This document shows, piece by piece, positions 1-6,852 of a stretch of 10,411 bases of DNA. Made by a program: the position numbers and the translations under genes. The stretch lies in contig CAYVRR010000071.1 in assembly GCA_964453215.1 (NCBI GenBank), positions 1-10,411 on the forward strand, in the 5' to 3' direction. The number at the start of each line of letters is the position of its first letter. Within the stretch, counting starts at the first letter, position 1. The DNA comes from SABI01 sp964453215. GTDB lineage: Bacteria > Spirochaetota > Spirochaetia > Sphaerochaetales > Sphaerochaetaceae. A model generated the notes under the pieces. That model ran no database searches, had not been told where the DNA came from, and worked only from the letters and a program-made list of their open reading frames with translations.

Positions 1-46
1 CTAATTTAGTAACCATTGAAATATTTCTATGAAATATCACAATCAG

Positions 47-55
47 TGTTATACT
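47..55 (+). promoter_or_regulatory. possible extended -10 promoter for the cas operon
   Basis: A TG at 47-48, one base, then TATACT at 50-55 matches an extended -10 element (TGnTATAAT) with one mismatch. A TTGAAA at 16-21 is too far upstream (28 bases) to serve as its -35. Transcription starting about seven bases after the -10 would begin at or next to the cas6 ATG at 63. There is no Shine-Dalgarno sequence before that ATG, so the mRNA may be leaderless. This rests on motif reading only, and only 62 bases of upstream sequence are visible. Confidence 0.35.
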
Positions 56-62
56 AAGCCCT

Positions 63-1007
63 ATGGTGATACAAGCTTATCTTCAATATATACCATTGAC
101 CTTTACTGTCTTGTTTAGGAGACCTGTAACCTATGATACGCATCCTGTGTTCATTATCAGGAGTTTATTAGGCGCCAATTTGCACGATATATGTTGTATC
201 GCCCGCAATGCCAGATGCCAAACTTGTGAACACAACAGTTCATGCATTTATGCAAAGGTATTTGAAACTATCCTTGACAAGGATAATCCTCAATATAATG
301 GAAGGACCCGTGCACCCCATCCCTTTCTGATATCTACTGATGATTGGAATAACCCTTCTCCCCATAGATTACAATTCACCATCTTTCTTCTTGGTGGAGT
401 CATTGACTATGCTCCATACATCTTTGGAGCAGTTGAGCGGGGACAGGCACGTGGCTTTGGGAAAGATAGAATACCATATACGATTGAGGCACTTCAATCA
501 CAAGGTGAACCGCTTATGGATGAGCAAGGAACCTTACAGTATAAGGGGCACATCAGTCGTTGGACAACTTCACACGAACAACCAAGTTTAGAACACGCAA
601 ACAGGGTATTGATCAGGCTTGAAAGCCCCCTTCGCTTTAAGCAACAAGGATCCTATCAGAGTTCTCTAACCGCTCAATCCCTTTTCTCCTGTTTCTACAG
701 ACGCATGGAAACACTTTGCGTGTTTTATGGGTCGTTTCAATCCGTTAGGGATGATGCTGGAAGTGTTGTTGAAGTTGTTGAACAAAATACAGAATGGAAA
801 GATTATGCCCATTATTCAGCCCGACAACGAAGAGCCATGTATCTGGGTGGGATCATGGGAGACCTGACACTTGAAGGAGATTTCTCTCCTGCTGAGATGG
901 ACCTGCTTTCATTCAGTGAGCTGTTTCATGCTGGAAAGAGCTCCAGTTTTGGGTTTGGAAAATTTTCAACGTGGAGGAGTTTGTATACATCAGGAGGATC
1001 CAAGTGA
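63..1007 (+). CDS. cas6: Cas6 pre-crRNA processing endoribonuclease (RAMP)
   Basis: This 314-residue protein should cut the CRISPR precursor RNA within each repeat to make crRNAs for the Csm complex. It resembles the Cas6 group common in type III loci. The N-terminal half has a cysteine cluster (C44/C45, C52, C55, C61) typical of this subgroup. The C-terminal RAMP domain has YSARQRR followed by LGGIMGDLTLEG, and ends in the glycine-rich loop GKSSSFGFGKF (residues 291-301), the family signature for RNA binding. It is the first gene of the operon. Its TGA overlaps the GTG start of cas10 (GTGA). The ATG at 63 has no ribosome site; the frame is open back to a stop at 30-32, but no better start codon is seen. 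The catalytic residues of this subgroup cannot be assigned by eye. Confidence 0.9.
   Translation: MVIQAYLQYIPLTFTVLFRRPVTYDTHPVFIIRSLLGANLHDICCIARNARCQTCEHNSSCIYAKVFETILDKDNPQYNGRTRAPHPFLISTDDWNNPSPHRLQFTIFLLGGVIDYAPYIFGAVERGQARGFGKDRIPYTIEALQSQGEPLMDEQGTLQYKGHISRWTTSHEQPSLEHANRVLIRLESPLRFKQQGSYQSSLTAQSLFSCFYRRMETLCVFYGSFQSVRDDAGSVVEVVEQNTEWKDYAHYSARQRRAMYLGGIMGDLTLEGDFSPAEMDLLSFSELFHAGKSSSFGFGKFSTWRSLYTSGGSK
992..1006 (+). promoter_or_regulatory. ribosome binding site and GTG start that fix the cas10 start
   Basis: AGGAGG at 992-997 lies six bases before a GTG at 1004-1006. The GTG overlaps the cas6 stop as GTGA. An in-frame ATG upstream at 971 would add eleven residues that do not look like Cas10, while starting at the GTG gives the usual Cas10 opening close to the HD motif. 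The GTG is therefore the preferred start, with coupled translation from cas6. Confidence 0.8.
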
Positions 1008-3310
1008 CCCATGCTACACTACAGGAAGTCGTAATCGCCGCTCTGTTGCATGATATTGGCAAATTTGCCCAACGGGCTGGAAAAACAGAATACAAAGATG
1101 CATTTTCGGAAGCAGATGTCTGCACGAAAAATGAAAAAAACGAGTACGCCCATCAGCATGCAACCTATACCCTCGGGTTTCTTGAAGCATTTCAAGATTG
1201 CTTACCCATAGAAGGCAGTAAGTCGCTTCTGAAAGCCATGGCCGCCTATCACCATAACCCAGCTGAGGTGGAGCACTATATCATCACCTATGCCAACAGA
1301 CTAAGCAGAGGTATTGAGGGGCGACCTGATGATGATTTGGAAACTGAAAACATGGAAAGAATATATGGCCAGCCCCTGGTGAATATTGCCTCCACACTTC
1401 ATTTTCAGGAAAGCCTTGAAAATACCCAGAACCAAGGCAAGTTCGTACCTATTATGCCGTTAGAGGGGGAGTCACTTGTAGCCAAAACTCCCTTAAAGCT
1501 TTCAAAAATGGAGTATTCCAAGCAATGGGAGCTGTTTGAGTCTGATTTCAGAAAACTCAAGGGTTTGGGTTTCAATAGATACGTACCGACTCTGCTCTCC
1601 TTGCTTGAGCGCTATACTTGGTGTATCCCCTCCTCAATAATAGAACCTGATATTTCACTTTTTCACCATGCTAAAACAACGGCTGCATTTGCTGCGTGCA
1701 TCCACTCCTATGCAGAGACCCATGAGGATTGGCTGGATACCCTAGATTCAGATAATCCCTATCTCTTTGTGCAGGGAGATATGTCAGGAATCCAAAAATA
1801 CATATTTGACCTCCCTACAACCAAATATAATGCGAAGTTATTGCGGGCGCGCAGTTTCCAGATTTGGGCTTTGAGCCTTTCTTTTGCGAAATTTATAACA
1901 AAGAAATTTGGTGTCCCCGATACCAATATCATTACCTTCGCAGGTGGACGGTTTCTCTTGCTGCTTCCTAAAACAGCATCCTACAAAGAGATGATTGAAA
2001 CAATCCAGATAGAACTGGACATCTATATGATTAAAGAGTTCTCTGGTCGGCTCTCTTGCCATCTTTCAAGCACCAGTATCGAATCTAAAGCTGATCTGCT
2101 TACAAAACAGGGGCTGAAACTTCAGTTTATGATCCAGAGAGAGGCTCTGATAGCTAAAAACAAGAAATTGCAAAGAGGATTGCAAACGTATGGAGCAGTT
2201 CTTGAAGAAGAATATGCCGACCTGCAACAATTTGGTGAATGTCCGGTATGTGCTGTAAAATCCAGAGATGGGGCATTGGAAATGTGCAAGGGGTGTGATG
2301 ATCTACTCCATATCGGAACGTCAATTGTGAAAGCTGGAATATTGTCTTTCTCCTCTGACACCCTATTGCCGTTCGGTAAAATGGTCAAGCTTTCCCGCAA
2401 AGTGGATACCCACTCATGGGGATATACAAACAGGGTATTTGAGCCTGGCTACCCCATGGTTTCGTTGCCCTATGTAGCTCCACATACAGGTGAGGATGAA
2501 AGTGATCTCCTTACCTTCGAGGAGATAGCACAAGACCCTAAGAGTGGCAAAACGAAAAAGCTTGCAATGTTCAAAGCTGATATTGACAACTTGGGTCTGC
2601 TTTTCAGTTCCACGTTAGGAACTCGGTGGTCACTGTCCAGGTATTCAGAACTCAGTAGCCAGGTACAACATTTTTTCTCAATATTCCTTACCCATTTGAT
2701 TGGTTCTAAGGAAGCGTACCGAAAGGGCGTCTACGTAGTTTTCTCTGGCGGGGATGATCTCTGTGTCTTAGGTCCTTGGAATATCATCATGGAGTTTGCA
2801 CTCGATTTCCGAGAGAGCTTGGATGCTTTTACCCATGCTAATGAAGCGGTAACTCTTTCAGGTGGCATCGCTTTGGCTTCCAGCAAACTTCCTGTACGAA
2901 ATCTTGCCGCAATGACTGAAGAAGCTCTGGAGGCATCGAAGCATCGAAAGGAGCAGGGCTTATTGGTCAAGGATGGAATTACCGCGTTTGGGGTTACTCT
3001 TTCTTGGTCCGATTATAGGCAATGTCTGGAAGATGGGAAACGCATGTACTCCCATATGGAGAAATCAGAGATATCAAGTGGAATAGTATATGGGATTATC
3101 GATTTCTCCCATCGAGCCGAGCGTGTACGGGAAGGTGTACTTAGGGACCTCCTTTGGGCAAGCAACTATCAATATCAGATCAGTCGAAACATCGACAAAA
3201 AAAATGAAACGATCAGGCAATGGTTCTCAAATCTGGGGTCATCCCCAGAACAAATGATCAGGTCTCGTATTTCTGCAAGTTATGCACTCTATCTGATGCG
3301 GGATAGATGA
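1004..3310 (+). CDS. cas10: Cas10/Csm1, large subunit of the type III-A effector with HD nuclease and GGDD cyclase
   Basis: This 768-residue protein is the signature subunit of type III systems. Numbering from the GTG, the N-terminal HD domain carries LLHDIGK (H16, D17), which cuts single-stranded DNA in characterised homologues. The first palm-like domain begins near GDMSGIQKYIF (258-268). A zinc-binding treble follows, with C413, C416, C428 and C431 as CxxC pairs. The second palm has the metal-binding FKADIDNLG (523-531) and an intact SGGDD (GGDD at 582-585), the site that makes cyclic oligoadenylate from ATP. The length fits the family (about 750-850). Because both HD and GGDD are intact, target RNA binding should trigger DNA cutting and second-messenger synthesis. 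The CARF-HEPN gene downstream is the expected receptor. A homopolymer A8 (3197-3204) sits near the 3' end with no sign of a frameshift. Confidence 0.97.
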   Translation: MTHATLQEVVIAALLHDIGKFAQRAGKTEYKDAFSEADVCTKNEKNEYAHQHATYTLGFLEAFQDCLPIEGSKSLLKAMAAYHHNPAEVEHYIITYANRLSRGIEGRPDDDLETENMERIYGQPLVNIASTLHFQESLENTQNQGKFVPIMPLEGESLVAKTPLKLSKMEYSKQWELFESDFRKLKGLGFNRYVPTLLSLLERYTWCIPSSIIEPDISLFHHAKTTAAFAACIHSYAETHEDWLDTLDSDNPYLFVQGDMSGIQKYIFDLPTTKYNAKLLRARSFQIWALSLSFAKFITKKFGVPDTNIITFAGGRFLLLLPKTASYKEMIETIQIELDIYMIKEFSGRLSCHLSSTSIESKADLLTKQGLKLQFMIQREALIAKNKKLQRGLQTYGAVLEEEYADLQQFGECPVCAVKSRDGALEMCKGCDDLLHIGTSIVKAGILSFSSDTLLPFGKMVKLSRKVDTHSWGYTNRVFEPGYPMVSLPYVAPHTGEDESDLLTFEEIAQDPKSGKTKKLAMFKADIDNLGLLFSSTLGTRWSLSRYSELSSQVQHFFSIFLTHLIGSKEAYRKGVYVVFSGGDDLCVLGPWNIIMEFALDFRESLDAFTHANEAVTLSGGIALASSKLPVRNLAAMTEEALEASKHRKEQGLLVKDGITAFGVTLSWSDYRQCLEDGKRMYSHMEKSEISSGIVYGIIDFSHRAERVREGVLRDLLWASNYQYQISRNIDKKNETIRQWFSNLGSSPEQMIRSRISASYALYLMRDR

Positions 3311-3328
3311 TTTTATAGGAGGTAGGCA

Positions 3329-3820
3329 ATGCAACCAGAAAGATCAAGAAATCATAAATCCAATAAGGTTATGATAGGAGACTTCTACATTTCCACAAAA
3401 GAAGGGAAACAGGTCATCAGGGAGGACTTGTTTGACAAGAAAGCCTTGGAAATAGCAAACAAGTTATATACCACCAGTACCTACAACAATAGACAACACA
3501 GTTCTGGCGTAGGAGGTACTCAACTTAGGCGAATTTTTGACGAAGTGAAACGATTTGAGTATCTGCTTCAGCTCAATGAAAATGAATGGCAGAACCAATT
3601 GCCCTACATAAAAATGATCAAGTCAAAAATCAGATACACCGTGGCTCGAGCGATAAGAAACGAACGAAATAGGGATGTCATTGATTGTTATGAAGCATTG
3701 GCCTTATTTATTTCAGAGGGGATTGATAGCATCAAGGAACAACGAGACTACGAAGTGTTTCTAGCTTTGTTCGAGGCCGTGTATGGTTTTTATTATGAAC
3801 ATGCACCAAATAGAAGCTGA
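3329..3820 (+). CDS. csm2: Csm2, small subunit of the Csm complex
   Basis: This 163-residue, charged, mostly helical protein matches Csm2, the small subunit that lines the effector complex in several copies and contacts the target RNA. Its family hallmark is TQLRRIFDEVKRFE (64-77). An LPYIKMIKSKIRY segment follows, and the C-terminus ends in FLALFEAVYGFYYEH, as in other Csm2 proteins. The first 60 residues are polar and less conserved. AGGAGG at 3317-3322, six bases before the ATG, supports the start. The gene lies 18 bases after cas10 and 14 before csm3, consistent with one transcript. Csm2 has no catalytic residues. Its length is slightly above the family norm (about 120-150) because of the N-terminal part. 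Confidence 0.92.
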   Translation: MQPERSRNHKSNKVMIGDFYISTKEGKQVIREDLFDKKALEIANKLYTTSTYNNRQHSSGVGGTQLRRIFDEVKRFEYLLQLNENEWQNQLPYIKMIKSKIRYTVARAIRNERNRDVIDCYEALALFISEGIDSIKEQRDYEVFLALFEAVYGFYYEHAPNRS

Positions 3821-3834
3821 TCAGGAGATATACC

Positions 3835-4524
3835 ATGGAATATAAGCAGTTGAATCAAAAAAAGATTACGGGAAAGATTGTTGTCAAAACAGGGCTACAT
3901 GTGGGAGCAGGATCTGATAGGGTTGAAATTGGAGGAATGGACAATCCAATAATCAGGAATCCTCTGAACCGTGAACCCTATATCCCTGGTTCATCAATTA
4001 AGGGCAAGATGCGCTCGCTTCTCGAGTGGAAATTGGGCAAAGTCAGTCCAGATGGCAGGGATAAAGGAAAACCTTGCTCTTGTGGCCAAGCAACCTGTCC
4101 TATTTGCCGGGTGTTTGGAAGTGCTAATAAATCCAAAGGAGAAGACGCATCAACGGCCAAAGGGCCTACTCGCCTGATAGTCCGTGACGCATCCCTTTCC
4201 AAAGAAGATCGGCTGTTGATGAAACAGGGGAAGCCAATTGTTGAAGAAAAGTCTGAAAATAGTCTGAATAGAATTACGGCTGAAGCCAATCCACGTCCCA
4301 TTGAACGGGTAGTTCCCGGAGTGACTTTCGATTTTGAAATGGCCTACCGCGTGCTTGATATGGGTGATGGGGGGAAAACTGATGAACAATTCTTCACTGA
4401 GGTTGTCTTAGCAGGAATGAAGCTCCTACAAAATGATTATCTTGGGGGTGGAGGTTCTCGTGGAAATGGACAAATTGAATTTATTGATCTGAAGGATGAA
4501 CTCGACAATGCAATTGTGTTGTAG
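3835..4524 (+). CDS. csm3: Csm3, backbone RAMP subunit and target-RNA endonuclease
   Basis: This 229-residue protein is the repeated backbone subunit (Cas7 family) that binds crRNA and cuts the target RNA at six-base intervals. After the opening RAMP strand, GLHVGAGSD (20-28) is followed by IGGMDNPIIRNP. D36 of that motif corresponds to the catalytic aspartate known in Csm3. PGSSIKGKMRSLLEW (51-65) is the RNA-binding helix motif. A zinc-binding cysteine cluster (C81, C83, C88, C91) ends in RVFGSA. The C-terminus has the glycine-rich LGGGGSRGNGQIEF loop. AGGAGA at 3823-3828, six bases before the ATG, supports the start. The catalytic aspartate is present, so RNA cleavage should be intact. Confidence 0.96.
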   Translation: MEYKQLNQKKITGKIVVKTGLHVGAGSDRVEIGGMDNPIIRNPLNREPYIPGSSIKGKMRSLLEWKLGKVSPDGRDKGKPCSCGQATCPICRVFGSANKSKGEDASTAKGPTRLIVRDASLSKEDRLLMKQGKPIVEEKSENSLNRITAEANPRPIERVVPGVTFDFEMAYRVLDMGDGGKTDEQFFTEVVLAGMKLLQNDYLGGGGSRGNGQIEFIDLKDELDNAIVL

Positions 4525-4544
4525 CATATTTTGGGGGCCAACTC

Positions 4545-5462
4545 ATGAAACTCTATAAAGCTCAGTTAGAACTGCACTCTCCTCTTGGCACTTCCCTCAA
4601 GGGGGACACCATCTGGGGGCATATTGTCTGGGGAATGGCTAACCATGAAGGGCAGTCCTATGTTGCTGATTTCCTCAGTGCCTGTAGAGAGGGAACCCCT
4701 TCCATGATTGTATCCAGTGCATTCCCTGTTGGCATGCTCCCTCGCCCAAAGATGGTGGACAATACTCCTTTTAAAGTATTGTCCAAACAGGAGTATGCAG
4801 AAATCAAAGAAAAGAAGAAACAAAGATATATACATTCATTTCTTGATGGGCATGAAGCTAAAACTGCAAACCAAGGACATTTCGTCAAACAAATTCAAAT
4901 GCATAATACTATTGGAAGGATTGATCTGACAGTGCAGGATGATGGCTTTTTCGCTTCAGAAGCCCTTTGGGTTGATAGGGAGAAGTTTGAAGGGAAAAAG
5001 CCTTTGTTTGATCTGTATGTACTGTCTTCCTTCCAGCCGGAACACATATATACACTGTTGGAGTGGGCGTTCGAAAATGGATATGGATCAGATGCATCAA
5101 CAGGAAAAGGCGTAATCCAAGTGTTTAAGAACATAGAGGAAGTTGCGATGCTACCCGTCAAAGGGCAGCGCTGTCTTGCTTTGGGCCCATTTGTCCTGGA
5201 TGGTCAAGCTATACCTGGTGATTTGCTATCGGATGTGTTGATCCGTCGGGGAAAAATAGGAGGGGCTTTTGCATCATCGATGAACCCCTACAAGAAGACG
5301 GTGATCATGTTTGCTGAAGGGGCAACCTTTACCCATCAATCCGAGGAGCCCTATGTTGGTGCCGTCATCCAAAATATCCATACTGATGAACGGATATGTC
5401 ATTCTGGATTCTGCCCGATACTTCCACTACCAACAGGAGATGATGATGAAAACACACTTTGA
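4545..5462 (+). CDS. csm4: Csm4, Cas5-like RAMP subunit binding the crRNA 5' handle
   Basis: This 305-residue protein caps the complex with Cas10 and holds the repeat-derived 5' tag of the crRNA. The N-terminus has SPLGTSLKGDTIWGHIVWG (12-30), the Csm4 form of the RAMP opening motif. AFPVGMLPRPK follows near residue 60. GYGSDASTGKG (179-189) is the family's glycine-rich loop, and the C-terminus has YVGAVIQNIHTDERICHSGF, typical of Csm4. The length is usual. A GGGGG run about nine bases before the ATG is the only ribosome-site candidate. Its 3' end overlaps the start of csm5 by 17 bases. Codons 71-81 contain an unusually perfect inverted repeat, listed separately. Confidence 0.94.
   Translation: MKLYKAQLELHSPLGTSLKGDTIWGHIVWGMANHEGQSYVADFLSACREGTPSMIVSSAFPVGMLPRPKMVDNTPFKVLSKQEYAEIKEKKKQRYIHSFLDGHEAKTANQGHFVKQIQMHNTIGRIDLTVQDDGFFASEALWVDREKFEGKKPLFDLYVLSSFQPEHIYTLLEWAFENGYGSDASTGKGVIQVFKNIEEVAMLPVKGQRCLALGPFVLDGQAIPGDLLSDVLIRRGKIGGAFASSMNPYKKTVIMFAEGATFTHQSEEPYVGAVIQNIHTDERICHSGFCPILPLPTGDDDENTL
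4756..4785. repeat. perfect 11-bp inverted repeat inside csm4
   Basis: TGGACAATACT at 4756-4766 is exactly complementary to AGTATTGTCCA at 4775-4785, with an eight-base loop (CCTTTTAA). The RNA would form a stable hairpin in the csm4 message around codons 71-81. It has no T-run after it, so it is not a classic intrinsic terminator. It encodes ordinary Csm4 residues, and no gene boundary lies near it. Its function is unknown and it may be chance. Confidence 0.75.
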
Positions 5463-6603
5463 TGTAACTCTCCAACCTTTGACAGGCATCCATATTGGTA
5501 CGGGCAATAGCATGACACTGATGGAATACCTCATTGATGTAGTGAACGGGAGAAATCGATACATTACATATTCCAGCGAATCAATTTTGGAGAGGGTTGT
5601 CTCTGATCCTAAACTGCTCACTGAGTATGAGAAGGCCTGTAATGATAGTTCAATGGACATGCTCCATCATTTCTTTGAAAGGAACTTTTCAATAAGGAAA
5701 GACCTTGCATATATATGTGACATCACCGATAACTTTGGCCAGGAATATGGAATAAAGAGTAAGAAAAATCCGTTAGACAGTACCTGCGACGTTTTCCAGA
5801 TGTACCGACCTCTGGGCAAGAAAGCTGCAGTTATCCCAGGAAGCTCTCTGAAAGGTTCCATACGGACAGCCATGCTTAATCTGGTGATGCATGAATGGGA
5901 TGATTCAAGCTTCTATGATTCACTCTATGATAGGTTCACAGAAGCTAAGGAAAGCCATGATACAAGAAAAGCATCGTATGTGGAGCAAGATGTACAGAAA
6001 AAGATTATGGGAAGAGATCCAAAAAATGATTTGTTTAGGACCCTTTCCATTGGTGATGCCCAGTTTTCCCCTAGAGGAAGCCAACTCGTAGGAAAAGTAA
6101 TCAACATCGCCACACAAAAATATGACCATTCTCTCCAAGCAAAAGGAATTCCTATGTATGCAGAAGTTTTGAGAGGTACCCTAATGGATTCTGAAACTAC
6201 TGGAAGCAGCAGGTTTTCGATTGATGGGGACCTTCAAAAAATATTAGGGAAAAATCGGTATGGGTCGATGAAGTCCATAATCCAAGCATGCAATTATTTC
6301 TTCAAACGAGAGTTTTATAGGGAAGCTGAAAAGTTCTATGATGGTGTGGACGACCCTAGGCTTGGTCTCTATGGTAAGTTACGGTCATTCATTGAAGAAG
6401 TTCCTTCTGATTCTGAAGATACTTTTCTAGTACGAGTTGGCAGATGGAGCCAAGTTGAGTTTGTAACCTTGGAACCTATGTACCGCTTGCCAAAAGTTCC
6501 TAGGGATCAAGGGCATGGTAACACTCGTATGGTATTTGATTACGATGGGCAATTACTTCCTTTGGGTTGGTGCCTTTGTACAGTAAAGGAACTGAAGCAG
6601 TGA
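5446..6603 (+). CDS. csm5: Csm5, Cas7-like RAMP subunit at the crRNA 3' end
   Basis: From the chosen start this is 385 residues, within the family range. Csm5 caps the 3' end of the crRNA in the complex and helps recruit nucleases that trim the crRNA. The N-terminus reads LQPLTGIHIGTGN, the usual Csm5 opening. IPGSSLKGSIRT (130-141) is the RAMP helix motif. FLVRVGRWSQVE (327-338) matches the conserved C-terminal glycine region, and the end has GNTRMVF then LPLGWC, as in other Csm5 proteins. Three ATG codons follow one another at 5440, 5443 and 5446. AGGAG at 5435-5439 sits best for 5446, giving a 17-base overlap with csm4 in another frame. The frame is open further upstream to 5311, but that part is the csm4 sequence read out of frame. 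Confidence 0.93.
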   Translation: MKTHFDVTLQPLTGIHIGTGNSMTLMEYLIDVVNGRNRYITYSSESILERVVSDPKLLTEYEKACNDSSMDMLHHFFERNFSIRKDLAYICDITDNFGQEYGIKSKKNPLDSTCDVFQMYRPLGKKAAVIPGSSLKGSIRTAMLNLVMHEWDDSSFYDSLYDRFTEAKESHDTRKASYVEQDVQKKIMGRDPKNDLFRTLSIGDAQFSPRGSQLVGKVINIATQKYDHSLQAKGIPMYAEVLRGTLMDSETTGSSRFSIDGDLQKILGKNRYGSMKSIIQACNYFFKREFYREAEKFYDGVDDPRLGLYGKLRSFIEEVPSDSEDTFLVRVGRWSQVEFVTLEPMYRLPKVPRDQGHGNTRMVFDYDGQLLPLGWCLCTVKELKQ

Positions 6604-6852
6604 ATTTTCTGGTGAATGAAGAGTGGGGATATATCACCAGTTTCTGGCTTATGTGAGAACAGACTTGATTTCACACGCATTTAGATTATTTTGAGCGGGG
6701 GAGATATCAATAAAGACGAGTACAGATCTCTCGTATTGAATAAGCCTTTTCGTTTTTGGAAAGAGGAATCTGAGGGATTTGTATCGATGAATCAACAGAT
6801 TTCCATTGGATATTTCCTTCGAGTTTGCCTTGAAGTTGGATAAGGAGGGCCT
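6604..6852 (+). other. 249-base gap between csm5 and the CARF gene, with an interrupted reading frame
   Basis: This is the only long gap among otherwise tightly packed genes. One frame reads from an ATG at 6616 for 22 codons to a TAG at 6682-6684. It continues in the same frame with no stop for 52 codons to a TAA at 6841-6843, which touches the AAGGAGG ribosome site of the next gene. The second part includes PFRFWKEESEGFVSMNQQ and looks protein-like. A TTG at 6691 is the only plausible start for it, and it has no good ribosome site. I recognise no family. It could be a decayed small gene, a true small ORF, or chance. A weak promoter (TTGATT at 6665, TATTTT at 6687, spacing 16) could serve the downstream genes. 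Confidence 0.3.
6609..6647 (+). repeat. small hairpin with an alternative pairing just after csm5
   Basis: CTGGTGA (6609-6615) pairs exactly with TCACCAG (6634-6640) around an 18-base loop. CCAG (6637-6640) can instead pair with CTGG (6644-6647) around a three-base loop, so the two structures exclude each other. It begins six bases after the csm5 stop. There is no T-run, so strong termination is unlikely; partial termination or mRNA processing is possible. The stems are short and chance cannot be excluded. Confidence 0.3.

Noticed and set aside
675..690. Segment in cas6 that resembles the reverse complement of the probable repeat (CAATCCCTT)
   Set aside because: Only about nine bases match and the protein motif explains the sequence, so this is chance.
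971..1003. Upstream ATG start for cas10
   Set aside because: The GTG at 1004 has AGGAGG at the right distance and overlaps the cas6 stop; the extra eleven residues read from cas6 sequence in another frame.
2932..2947. Tandem GCATCGAA duplication in cas10
   Set aside because: It keeps the frame, is only two units, and encodes ordinary residues; no sign of function.
3197..3204. A8 run in cas10 (and A7 at 1134-1140) as programmed slippage sites
   Set aside because: The reading frame is intact through both, the tracts encode ordinary lysine-rich residues, and no overlapping product would result.
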